Origin: Bacteroidia bacterium
GTDB taxonomy: Bacteria; Bacteroidota; Bacteroidia; Bacteroidales; Azobacteroidaceae
DNA length: 64,000 nt
Assembly: GCA_025999935.1 (NCBI GenBank)
Contig: BNXY01000001.1
Location: 1 to 64,000 of the forward strand
Direction: 5' to 3'
Numbering within the stretch: the stretch's first letter is position 1; each line of letters begins with the position of its first letter. Positions 37,878 to 45,249 of the stretch are shown one piece after another. The notes under the pieces are model-generated. The model saw only the letters and a list, made by a program, of their open reading frames with translations, searched no databases and was not told where the DNA came from. Position numbers and translations under genes: made by a program.

Positions 37878-38345
37878 TTAAAATTTGATAAAATTATATT
37901 TCATCCCCTCCTGTCTTAAAATCAGTTCCTTGGAATTGATTTTCTCAATATAGAACGTCACGCTCGTATCTTTCCAGCGCCACGTCGAAGGCGGTTTCTC
38001 CTCGTACCTTTTATCCAGCTGGATATGCAGTATGCCGTCTTCCGGAAAATCGACATAGCCGTAAATTACGGAAGCAGAGTTTCCGCTTGCATTCATAACC
38101 GTGTACGAAAAAATCGCCTGCCGCTGGAAACTAAAATAAAGCGTGTCCACAGTTTGCAAGCCGCCGTTTTCGTCCGAAACAGACTTCAGTTGCCACATCC
38201 CGTTTACCCGGGGCAAGTCGGTGTCTATACAGGAGATAAGGAACAGAGAGAATAGTATTACCGAAACTGTCCGCAAGTTGAAGCATACGGGTAATAAAGC
38301 GCCGTCCCTGCGGGACTTGGCAGTACAATTGTTTTGTTTTTTCAT
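37878..38345 (-). CDS. Small lipocalin-like lipoprotein
   Basis: 155 aa. The lipobox LISC (SVILFSLFLISC) is followed by GMWQLKSVSDENGG and beta strands as in lipocalin-like Bacteroidetes lipoproteins. The segment before the signal peptide (KSRRDGALLPVCF) is odd: it is encoded by a GC-rich palindromic stretch (GTCCCTGCGGGAC) and looks like repeat-derived sequence. A TACCTTTG -7 element at 38383-38376 is 30 bp upstream of the ATG, so the start stands. First gene of the lipoprotein-Wzi-transferase operon. Confidence 0.75.
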   Translation of the reverse strand: MKKQNNCTAKSRRDGALLPVCFNLRTVSVILFSLFLISCIDTDLPRVNGMWQLKSVSDENGGLQTVDTLYFSFQRQAIFSYTVMNASGNSASVIYGYVDFPEDGILHIQLDKRYEEKPPSTWRWKDTSVTFYIEKINSKELILRQEGMKYNFIKF

Positions 38346-38375
38346 AATGACTTTTTATTACTATGATTTGTTTCA

Positions 38376-38383
38376 CAAAGGTA
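38376..38383 (-). promoter_or_regulatory. -7 element of the lipoprotein-wzi operon
   Basis: TACCTTTG on the minus strand, 30 bp before the ATG. Confidence 0.6.
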
Positions 38384-38465
38384 ATGATTTTCATTTTATT
38401 ATCTAAGTACGTTTTTCCAAATATTTCATTTTTTTATTTCCCGGTTTTTAATAAACTTTCCCGGA

Positions 38466-38514
38466 TTAATGATGCAACAGCCGTTTCCATACAGGAATAA
38501 CTTCTATTTCAATC
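38466..38514 (-). pseudogene. C-terminal scrap of a DUF4143 ATPase gene
   Basis: 49 bp nearly identical to the last codons and stop of the ATPase at 45250-46506 (both encode IEIEVIPVWK.LL.H then stop). It touches the hipA stop codon, so a fifth ATPase copy once stood here or recombination moved this tail. Confidence 0.6.
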
Positions 38515-39806
38515 TACATCAATCTTAGCGTTTCCTTTATTTGTTGAATGTATTTTTTTTCGACACCGGCTTCTCCGGCATACAATTCCCAATGGGAAAC
38601 AGTTTCCATGATTTCCTGAATAATCTCTTGCCCGTTTTTTACATTCATATTCTTTGCCACCGAAAAAAGATCGTCAAGGGTAAAGCGGTCGCGCTTATTA
38701 TTCAAAGAGAGTTGATGTTGACTTGTCCATTTGCCCGACGGAGAATAAGAATAACAGAGGTCATAAGCCGGAGCCAATTTCCAACGACCTGTTTTATCCA
38801 TGATAAAAGAATGATTCTTGGTGTGGTCGTCATGGTTGCGGGCAACGACATTAAAAACCATTCTCCGGTACATTTGTTCTATTTCAGGGTATGGAAGATG
38901 CAATTTCCGCATGGTTTGAAAAATCTGTTCATAAGAATACCTTCCATCCCTGTCGAAATGGGCAATGGCGCAAAGCGTTTGCGTGTGTAGTTTTTCTCCA
39001 TTATCCAAACGGTCAAACCTTTTCGTCATAAAGTGAGCCTGTTTTCCTTCCGTCAATAATTTGGACTCGCTCATTTCAATGCCGCAGGCTGTTGCCATTT
39101 GATAGTAGGCATATTCTATTCGCCCTATTCCCATCGGATTGTCTTTGAGTTTGCGGTCTTCAACGCCATCAAATTTCAACAACCAATAAGTAAAACCTTG
39201 GGGCGCTTTTACTTGTCCGGAAAGGATTTCGCCTGTCGTTTCATTCCATGCAATAATGGCTTTGGGTTTTGCGCCTCCGGCGGAAGTTCCTACTTTCAAT
39301 ATATCCAAAATGGCTTTGTCGCCTCTAAGTAAATTTGCATGAAAGTTTTCTCGCTGGTTTAAGATTTCCCCTGCCAATTCGGTTAAAATTTCTATTTCTA
39401 TTTTGGATGATTCGTTTAAATCCGTATCATTGTTTGCCGGCTCATATTCCAATGCGCCCATTCCACGCCGGCCTACATAACACAACCTGTCCAATGGCGT
39501 AAATTCGGAAACACTCAAACCTTTACCGGCAAAGTATTCATCAAGAATTTTATTTCCGTAATCATCTGGCAATGAATCAGCTAATAATCCGGGAAGTCCT
39601 TTAAATGTTTTTCCTTTATGTGCAGGGAATGTGAAAACTTTGTCGCCTCTCAACATATCGTCTATTGGCATAACAAGCGGCGCTACATTCAATCGTTCAT
39701 TGGCAAACGAATCGTAAAACTCAACAATCGCACAGTCCCGGTCGTTATCCCAAACTACAGCAGCGACATTTTTTCCCCACAAAGTCACATTCAAAACCGT
39801 ATCCAT
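38514..39806 (-). CDS. hipA: HipA-family serine/threonine kinase toxin
   Basis: 430 aa, full length. An N-terminal coupling subdomain (FPAHKGKTFKGLPGLLADSL) is followed by the kinase core: glycine loop TSAGGAKPKAI around 174-184, catalytic NHDDHTKN at 324-331 (Asp326) and the metal-binding AYDL (Asp349). HipA toxins phosphorylate tRNA synthetases and arrest growth. The HipB-like antitoxin gene precedes it by 9 bp. No inactivating change is visible. Confidence 0.92.
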   Translation of the reverse strand: MDTVLNVTLWGKNVAAVVWDNDRDCAIVEFYDSFANERLNVAPLVMPIDDMLRGDKVFTFPAHKGKTFKGLPGLLADSLPDDYGNKILDEYFAGKGLSVSEFTPLDRLCYVGRRGMGALEYEPANNDTDLNESSKIEIEILTELAGEILNQRENFHANLLRGDKAILDILKVGTSAGGAKPKAIIAWNETTGEILSGQVKAPQGFTYWLLKFDGVEDRKLKDNPMGIGRIEYAYYQMATACGIEMSESKLLTEGKQAHFMTKRFDRLDNGEKLHTQTLCAIAHFDRDGRYSYEQIFQTMRKLHLPYPEIEQMYRRMVFNVVARNHDDHTKNHSFIMDKTGRWKLAPAYDLCYSYSPSGKWTSQHQLSLNNKRDRFTLDDLFSVAKNMNVKNGQEIIQEIMETVSHWELYAGEAGVEKKYIQQIKETLRLM

Positions 39807-39815
39807 TGTTAATTA

Positions 39816-40136
39816 TTAATTATTAATTGTTTTTGGAGGTCTTATCCTTTTGGGCGTTTTCCCTTTTAACTTCAGTATTTCCACCGGGCTAAGCGGTATT
39901 TCAGGCAATAACAACTCTAAATTATCAAGCAATCGCAAAACCCGTAAAACAGGAATCAGCATTGCGATGGAAACCGGATTCCCTTTTTCAATCTGCGCAA
40001 CGGTAAACATACTGATACCTGCCCGTTCTGCAATATTTTGCTGAGAAAATCGCTTTTTTAACCGATATTCTTTTATTCGCCTGCCTACTTCTTTTATTAT
40101 AGCAGTATCGCTCATTTCATTCCAATCCATGTCCAT
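39816..40136 (-). CDS. hipB: HipB-like XRE antitoxin
   Basis: 106 aa from the ATG at 40136. The HTH (IKEYRLKKRFSQQNIAERAG, MFTVAQIEKGNPVSIAMLI) is followed by a C-terminal tail rich in Pro/Lys that can contact HipA. The upstream in-frame TTG at 40154 lies within the TACCTTTG -7 element and is rejected as start. It probably represses its own promoter; a 68-bp palindromic repeat lies just upstream and could contribute. Confidence 0.88.
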   Translation of the reverse strand: MDMDWNEMSDTAIIKEVGRRIKEYRLKKRFSQQNIAERAGISMFTVAQIEKGNPVSIAMLIPVLRVLRLLDNLELLLPEIPLSPVEILKLKGKTPKRIRPPKTINN

Positions 40137-40151
40137 TCTGATTTGATAGTA

Positions 40152-40159
40152 CAAAGGTA
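40152..40159 (-). promoter_or_regulatory. -7 element of hipBA
   Basis: TACCTTTG on the minus strand, 16 bp before the hipB ATG. Confidence 0.6.
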
Positions 40160-40173
40160 ATGATTTTTATTTT

Positions 40174-40241
40174 ATTATCACAGTAAATGCTATTGTTAAA
40201 TGCTTATTCTTTGTATAATGATAGTAAATACTGCGATTATA
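40174..40241. repeat. 68-bp dispersed palindromic repeat, copy 1
   Basis: Imperfect inverted repeat: ATTATCACAGTAAATGCTAT on the left and ATAGTAAATACTGCGATTAT on the right as its complement, about 17 bp apart. Near-identical copies are at 43812-43879 and 49333-49400, and a half copy at 46619-46658. Confidence 0.75.
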
Positions 40242-40294
40242 GCTTCAAACGGCTAAATATTATTTTGAGGTAATGATTACGATAATCATATTTT

Positions 40295-41611
40295 TTATAA
40301 AAACATTGTGTAATAAACCGGCATATACACTACTTTGTCTTTAACCGAAACAATCCGCTCATTTGAAACGACGTATGCCAGATGTATGTGATAATCGTCT
40401 ATAGAAACAAAACTGTTAAGCGCTCGATGAACCGAATAATCTTTACCTGATTTAACTTCCACCGGCACAACCGATAGCGTGTCGTAATCGTCAATCAAGA
40501 AATCTACCTCTCCGCGTTTTTTGTTGTCGTAATAAAACAGGTTTTTACCGTGCGCTTTGAGTTCGGAAGCAACCACTGATTCATATACAGAACCCAAATT
40601 CACGCTTGCCTCATCATCCATTATTGCCCGTATATTATTTTTATACAATATGTTAGTCAATAATCCAACATCATTGAGATACAATTTCAGCAAGTTTTTG
40701 TTGCTTGATTCGAGCAAAGGAAAAACCGGATTAGCTATTGCTCTGACTTCCAAAGCAATACCGGAATGAATCAAATATTCAAATTCTTCTTCATAATCGC
40801 CGGTGCGTTTGCCTGTCTTGTTTTCTATATCTTTTATGACCACGCGCTTTTTTTTGTTCTCCAGATTGGAAGGAATCATTTCATATATCTTTCTTATTTT
40901 CAAACGATTCTCCGCATCGTATTTGGAAGCGTCTATGGCGTAATAATGCTGAATTTCCGTTTGCAAATCACGCACGCGCATCACATTTTTTGTTTCAAGG
41001 TAAGTGTTGACCGCATCGGGCAATCCACCGGCAAGCAGATATTTTTTAAACAAATTCATGACCTTGTTGTGAATGTTTTCCGGCAAACTTTCCCTTGCAA
41101 AAAATTTTTGTCTCAAACCGGCGATTGCTTCTTCTCCAAAATTGTTAGCCCACAAAAATTCTTCAAAATCAAGCGGATACATCCGTTTTATCTCAATACT
41201 TCCCATGGGTATAGATTCCGTTTGAGCCAAAGTTACACCCAACAACGAACCGCTTGCTATGTAGGTAAACCGTCCGTCCTGTTGCAGAAATTTAAGTAAA
41301 GTAAGCAAATGAGGGTATGCCTGTATCTCGTCTAAAAAGACAAGCGTATCTTCTTTCGCACCCATTTTGTTGCCCGCAAGCATACTCAATTGCAGATAAA
41401 AATCTTCTACGCTTCGTGTCTGTTCAAAAAGTTGAGCGTTCAAAGCGTCCTCCAAGAGATTGATTTCAATATAATTCTTGAACATTTTACCGCCAACATA
41501 TCGGATAATATAACTTTTCCCGATTTGCCGCGCTCCGTCTATCACCAATATCTTATTAGAAAATGACTTAAAATATTCTTCTATAAAGGATTGTATTTTT
41601 CTTTTCAGCAT
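40295..41611 (-). CDS. AAA+ ATPase of the AAA_14/DUF4143 type (ATPase 1)
   Basis: 438 aa. Walker A is DGARQIGKSYII (residues 25-36), Walker B is LVFLDEIQAYPHL, sensor-like YIASGSLLGV follows. The C-terminal DUF4143 region has a PD-(D/E)xK-like core, GEVDFLIDDYD and VPVEVKSGK. The biological role of these ATPases is unresolved; they multiply in Bacteroidales and archaea. Three 33-bp direct repeats lie directly before the ATG. Intact. Confidence 0.88.
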   Translation of the reverse strand: MLKRKIQSFIEEYFKSFSNKILVIDGARQIGKSYIIRYVGGKMFKNYIEINLLEDALNAQLFEQTRSVEDFYLQLSMLAGNKMGAKEDTLVFLDEIQAYPHLLTLLKFLQQDGRFTYIASGSLLGVTLAQTESIPMGSIEIKRMYPLDFEEFLWANNFGEEAIAGLRQKFFARESLPENIHNKVMNLFKKYLLAGGLPDAVNTYLETKNVMRVRDLQTEIQHYYAIDASKYDAENRLKIRKIYEMIPSNLENKKKRVVIKDIENKTGKRTGDYEEEFEYLIHSGIALEVRAIANPVFPLLESSNKNLLKLYLNDVGLLTNILYKNNIRAIMDDEASVNLGSVYESVVASELKAHGKNLFYYDNKKRGEVDFLIDDYDTLSVVPVEVKSGKDYSVHRALNSFVSIDDYHIHLAYVVSNERIVSVKDKVVYMPVYYTMFL

Positions 41612-41709
41612 AAATTACATTTTTCCTATAAAAATAGCACTGCAAAACTACACTTTTCCAATGAAATTAGCAAGGAAAAACTACACTTTTCCAATTTTTT
41701 TAATTACTT
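41611..41709 (-). promoter_or_regulatory. Three 33-bp iterons abutting the start codon of ATPase 1
   Basis: Units at 41611-41643, 41644-41676 and 41677-41709 share AAAACTACACTTTTCCAAT (first unit diverged: TAAATTACATTTTTCCTAT). The period is exactly 33 bp, three DNA turns. The first unit runs into the ATG. This suggests cooperative binding by an autoregulator, perhaps the ATPase itself. Confidence 0.75.
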
Positions 41710-41756
41710 TTATTTATTTTGAAAATATGGAAGGTTTATTTGCAGCACAGGCAGAA

Positions 41757-41790
41757 CCTTATTTTAAACCTTAAATCCAACAAAACCTTA
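41757..41790. repeat. Empty target site of the 164-bp MITE
   Basis: CCTTATTTTAAACCTTAAAT with the following CCAACAAAACC matches the two flanks of the MITE at 43579-43742 joined with a single TTTAAA (41763-41768). A related, diverged version lies near 49210-49240 in reverse orientation. Confidence 0.75.
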
Positions 41791-41841
41791 GTAGCTTATC
41801 GACCTAATGTAGCAAAAATGGCGTTGAAAAAGTCATGCAAA

Positions 41842-43149
41842 TTACATATCACTCATTGATAAACCTTTATATTCGATTTCGTATCCCGGAAGTTTTTCCG
41901 TCAGGGTAGTTGTTTTATTTTTAAGAATATTCAGATTGATATTTTTTGCCTGTCGTTTGACTTCCGCAATAATCGCGCGTTTTTCCAACTCATTTGCGGC
42001 AATAATATCTATTTGATTCTCACCACGTCTGTCCCAATAACTGCCAATCGCAGAAAATTGTTTAGAATCAATCAGTTGTGAACGAAAATATTTTTCCAAA
42101 ATCAGTCCGCTGTAGGTTTCATAATCGCGTTCAACAAGGTTGCGGACATAATCCAAATTTCCGATTTCTACCGCACTGCGATATTTATAGATAAACCGAA
42201 ACCAAAAATTAAGAAAATTATCTTCAATCAAATATTTATTGAACCGGCTACTCTCTTTTGCCCCGAAAGGACGGTTGCGTTTGATAAGTCCGTAATCTTT
42301 TTCCAGTTTATCTAAAAAGCCGCCCACAGCAATTTGAAGCGTACTTTCCATATCGCCTCTATCCGTTTTCGACGAAGCGATAAGCGACAAAATAGAAAAA
42401 TAGTTGCCATAATCTTTGCCAAATTCATCTATCAAAACAGCCTTTCCTTCGTCAAGGAAAAAGGAACCTTCACGGAAAATAACATCTAATATTTTTTTCT
42501 TTGTAAATGCCTTATTAATAACAAGTTGTTCAATATACTTGGCTATGCCGCCTGTTACCATGTAAAACGCCAGTAAATCTTCATTTGTATATTTCGGATG
42601 AAAATCTTGTAAAATCTGTTTAATAGTTTGTATATCAAATGGTTTCAGTGTAATTTTTGCCGTCAGACGACCAAAAAGCGGCTCTTTGCTGTTTTCAAAA
42701 ATCCGCTTCATCATCGAATAAATGGAACCGCAAAAAACAATATTAATTTGACTGTTGTCCTTGTAGGAATCCCAAATATTCTGAATATCGCTGAAAATGG
42801 ACGGATTACTATTGGCAAATTCCTGAATTTCATCCACTATCAGTGTGAAATTCCGTGTTTGCGACAACACCATCAATGCCTTAAATAGGGATGCAAAATT
42901 TTGAAAACTGCCGAGTACAATTCCCAATTTTTCTTCTGTTTCTCGTGTAAACTCATCACACAGAAGTATTTCATTCTTTTTTGCAACAAAAAAATAGAGT
43001 GCCGTGCTTGCGGCAAAAGCATTTTTCAGCAAAGTAGTCTTTCCGACCCTTCGCCGCCCCAAAAGCATAGTCATCTGAGCGGAATTTTTGGAAATTTCCT
43101 CAAAATCTCTCAGTGTGGCTATTTCTTTCTCTCTATTATAAAACTTCAT
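41842..43149 (-). CDS. AAA+ ATPase with DUF234-like C-terminus (ATPase 2)
   Basis: 435 aa. The N-terminus FYNREKEIATLRDF is typical of archaeal-type ATPases. Walker A is LLGRRRVGKTTLLKNAF, Walker B is TLIVDEIQEFA, sensor VFCGSIYSMM. A winged-helix region (around 270-330) precedes a DUF234/PD-(D/E)xK-like end (ENQIDIIAANELEKRAIIAE). Function unknown. A hairpin-forming palindrome lies 40 bp upstream, unrelated to the iterons of ATPase 1. Intact. Confidence 0.88.
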   Translation of the reverse strand: MKFYNREKEIATLRDFEEISKNSAQMTMLLGRRRVGKTTLLKNAFAASTALYFFVAKKNEILLCDEFTRETEEKLGIVLGSFQNFASLFKALMVLSQTRNFTLIVDEIQEFANSNPSIFSDIQNIWDSYKDNSQINIVFCGSIYSMMKRIFENSKEPLFGRLTAKITLKPFDIQTIKQILQDFHPKYTNEDLLAFYMVTGGIAKYIEQLVINKAFTKKKILDVIFREGSFFLDEGKAVLIDEFGKDYGNYFSILSLIASSKTDRGDMESTLQIAVGGFLDKLEKDYGLIKRNRPFGAKESSRFNKYLIEDNFLNFWFRFIYKYRSAVEIGNLDYVRNLVERDYETYSGLILEKYFRSQLIDSKQFSAIGSYWDRRGENQIDIIAANELEKRAIIAEVKRQAKNINLNILKNKTTTLTEKLPGYEIEYKGLSMSDM

Positions 43150-43188
43150 AAATAATTAAATATAAGTATTTTGCAAATTAAAACTTAT

Positions 43189-43227
43189 TTATCGCAACAG
43201 CCGTTGCTGTAATGCACGTTGCGATAA
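43189..43227 (-). promoter_or_regulatory. Palindrome upstream of ATPase 2
   Basis: TTATCGCAAC (43189-43198) and GTTGCGATAA (43218-43227), with an inner CAGC/GCTG, form a perfect 10-bp inverted repeat 40 bp before the ATG. Its sequence is private to this gene in the window. There is no T-run, so an operator is likelier than a terminator. Confidence 0.6.
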
Positions 43228-43243
43228 GGCAAATAACCATAAG

Positions 43244-43468
43244 CTAAAGTAGTTGACACGGCTTTCTAACATCACAACCATAATGATCGCTTAAAATATC
43301 GCAACATTCATTGCATGCTTCCTCAACGGTACAAGTCTTTCCGGTTATATTTTTCAATTCCGGATAAATTAACTTGACCGTCCGTTTATTATGCCGTTCC
43401 AACTCCTTGATAATTCGTCTGCCGGTGGGGGTAGCGACATCTATTTCCGCTGTTACAATTGTATTCAT
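43244..43468 (-). CDS. Small antitoxin-like protein, family A
   Basis: 74 aa. MNTIVTAEIDVATPTGRRII followed by KELERHNKRTVKLIYPE is shared with 48873-49082. This N-terminus resembles small antitoxin-like Bacteroidetes proteins. The C-terminus differs from the sister copy (EACNECCDILSDHYGCDVRK). TATCTTTG lies 26 bp upstream. No toxin follows directly; the palindrome of ATPase 2 comes next. Function tentative. Confidence 0.6.
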   Translation of the reverse strand: MNTIVTAEIDVATPTGRRIIKELERHNKRTVKLIYPELKNITGKTCTVEEACNECCDILSDHYGCDVRKPCQLL

Positions 43469-43493
43469 ATTATTTAATTTACTTTAGATGGAA

Positions 43494-43501
43494 CAAAGAT
43501 A
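43494..43501 (-). promoter_or_regulatory. -7 element before the antitoxin-like gene
   Basis: TATCTTTG on the minus strand, 26 bp before the ATG at 43468. The same arrangement precedes the sister gene at 49082. Confidence 0.5.
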
Positions 43502-43578
43502 TATCTTTTCTCTCAATTAGCCAAACCTACCGATATAGCTTCCAGGGTCAACGCAATAAAGCAGGACCTTATTTTAAA

Positions 43579-43742
43579 CCCTAACTCCGCTATGTTTTAG
43601 GTAGTCTATTGCATAATATGTTTATTTACACAGACATAACAAAAATATAGACTACCTATTGTTAGGGTGCTTACAAAACGTATAACACATTTAATATCAA
43701 TTATATAATCCGATAGACTACCTAAATTGAGCGAAGTTAGGG
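43579..43742 (+). mobile_element. 164-bp MITE, copy 1
   Basis: Flanked on both sides by TTTAAA (43573-43578, 43743-43748). Terminal inverted repeats begin CCCTAACTCCGCTATG and end CGAAGTTAGGG; an internal third partial repeat lies at 43647-43667. Identical over its whole length to the reverse complement of 62400-62563. The uninterrupted target is preserved at 41757-41790. No coding capacity. Confidence 0.9.
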
Positions 43743-43811
43743 TTTAAACCTTAAATCAAACAAAACAATCTTGTACCTTTGACAAGTGTCATTCCGAAAT
43801 CATATTTTTTT

Positions 43812-43879
43812 ATTATCATAGTAAATACTATTGTTAAATGCTTATTTTTCGTATAATGATAGTAAATGCTGCGATTATA
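43812..43879. repeat. 68-bp dispersed palindromic repeat, copy 2
   Basis: Same family as 40174-40241. It ends 9 bp before the stop of ATPase 3 and is preceded by a fragment (43774-43800) of the CATTCCG repeat family. Confidence 0.75.
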
Positions 43880-43888
43880 ATTTCACAA

Positions 43889-45031
43889 TTATCTTAAAAT
43901 ATCCCCATTCCACAATTGTTGCAAAAATATTTTCCATGGCAAAATCAGCACATTATCCACCAAGCGCGGACGAGGGTCATTGCTTACCAAAATAAGTTTT
44001 TTTACCGTATATTCTTCCGCAAATGCTTTCAATCCTTTAATATGGCGGTTGCCGGCGTCATTGGTCGCCTTGACTTCAATGGCAACTTCGTGGTCGCCGA
44101 GCACGAAATCAATCTCAATCTGAGAAGTCGTGCGCCAATAAGCCATCGGATAATTCAGGTCGGAATACCGGCTGTGCGCGTGAATTTCCTGATAGATGAA
44201 ATGTTCGAAAACTTTGCCGAAAATCTCCGTCCCTGATTCTATTTTTCCCCTGTTCAACAACGAGTTGACAATTCCAATATCGAACAGGTAAAATTTTGGA
44301 GCCATAATCACCCGGCGTTTGGGTTTCTTTTGAAACGAGGGCAGATAACGTCCCAGCAAAGTATCTTCCAAAATTTGAAAATATTCCTTAACGGTAGGAA
44401 CGCTCACGCCGGTATCGGCGGCAATATTCGTATAATTAACTATCTCGCCGTTGGTCAGGGCGGCTGTCTCCAGAAAACGGCTGAATGTTGCCACGTTTCT
44501 TAAACGCGCTTCCGCCACTATTTCATCCCTCAGATAACTCCCGATATAAGCCGAGAGCAATTTTTTGGCGTTGACGGTATCGTAATGTCTGGGCAATAGA
44601 CCATTGTTCAATGCGCGCAACAAGTCGAAATCGGGAATCTCACTGCTTGTAAGCGGATACAGTTCATAACGCAAAGCCCTGCCGCCAAGCAGGTTTGCAC
44701 CGGAACGCAAAATCTTGCGCGGACTCGATCCGCTCATAATGAAACGCACGCCTTTGTTGACAATCAGCCAGTGAATTTCGTTCAGAAGTTCCGGTATCCG
44801 CTGTATCTCGTCCACAACAACCACTGAAGCGGACGGCATTGCCGAAACCACTTCACGAATATGTCCCGGATTTTTTACCAAACGCTCATAGTCGCCGGTC
44901 AATAACAGATCGAACCACAATGCACCGGGAAAACACGCTTTCAGCAAAGTGCTTTTTCCCGTTTGCCTTGCACCCCAAAGAAACAAACTTTCATTTTCTG
45001 AACCCTCAAATATTTGTTGCCTGTTATACAT
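43889..45031 (-). CDS. AAA+ ATPase of the AAA_14/DUF4143 type (ATPase 3)
   Basis: 380 aa. Walker A is LWGARQTGKSTLLKACF near residue 20, Walker B is SVVVVDEIQRIPEL, sensor FIMSGSSPRKILRSG. A winged helix (VSVPTVKEYFQILEDTLLGR) and a DUF4143 end with a PD-(D/E)xK-like core (IEIDFVLGDHEVAIEVKATN) follow. Function unknown. A 57-bp near-perfect palindrome precedes it by 29 bp. Intact. Confidence 0.88.
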   Translation of the reverse strand: MYNRQQIFEGSENESLFLWGARQTGKSTLLKACFPGALWFDLLLTGDYERLVKNPGHIREVVSAMPSASVVVVDEIQRIPELLNEIHWLIVNKGVRFIMSGSSPRKILRSGANLLGGRALRYELYPLTSSEIPDFDLLRALNNGLLPRHYDTVNAKKLLSAYIGSYLRDEIVAEARLRNVATFSRFLETAALTNGEIVNYTNIAADTGVSVPTVKEYFQILEDTLLGRYLPSFQKKPKRRVIMAPKFYLFDIGIVNSLLNRGKIESGTEIFGKVFEHFIYQEIHAHSRYSDLNYPMAYWRTTSQIEIDFVLGDHEVAIEVKATNDAGNRHIKGLKAFAEEYTVKKLILVSNDPRPRLVDNVLILPWKIFLQQLWNGDILR

Positions 45032-45060
45032 ACAATTAACCCAATAATTTGATTTTTATA

Positions 45061-45117
45061 CTTTAAAATATCATGTAATTTTAAAGTGTCTCTTTAAAAT
45101 TACATGATATTCTAAAG
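45061..45117 (-). promoter_or_regulatory. Long palindrome upstream of ATPase 3
   Basis: CTTTAAAATATCATGTAATT plus TTAAAG (45061-45086) and its complement at 45092-45117 match in 25 of 26 positions around a 5-bp centre. It is 30 bp before the ATG. No T-tract follows that would make it a terminator. An AAAGATACAC stretch just upstream may hold the promoter. Confidence 0.7.
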
Positions 45118-45162
45118 TTTCAGGCTGTAAAGATACACTTTTTTTTTGATTTTTCCAATAAA

Positions 45163-45217
45163 GTTGACCCTGGGCGCCTATCCCGCGCCGTACCTTCGAC
45201 AAGTGTCATTCCGAAAT
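45163..45217 (+). repeat. Dispersed CCTGGG/CATTCCG repeat, copy 1
   Basis: GTTGACCCTGGGCGCCTATC, then CCGCGCCGTACCTTCGACAA and GTGTCATTCCGAAAT. It is nearly the same as 49269-49322; 43774-43800 is a third, partial copy. Confidence 0.7.
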
Positions 45218-45249
45218 CTCGTTGTTATTCTTTTTCTTAAATCATTATA

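Noticed and set aside
41611..41709. Three 33-bp repeats as a small CRISPR array
   Set aside because: The repeats are contiguous without spacers, diverge in their second half and abut a start codon; no cas gene is near.
43189..43227. Palindrome as a terminator of the small gene at 43244
   Set aside because: There is no T-tract on either side and it lies at operator distance from the ATPase 2 start.
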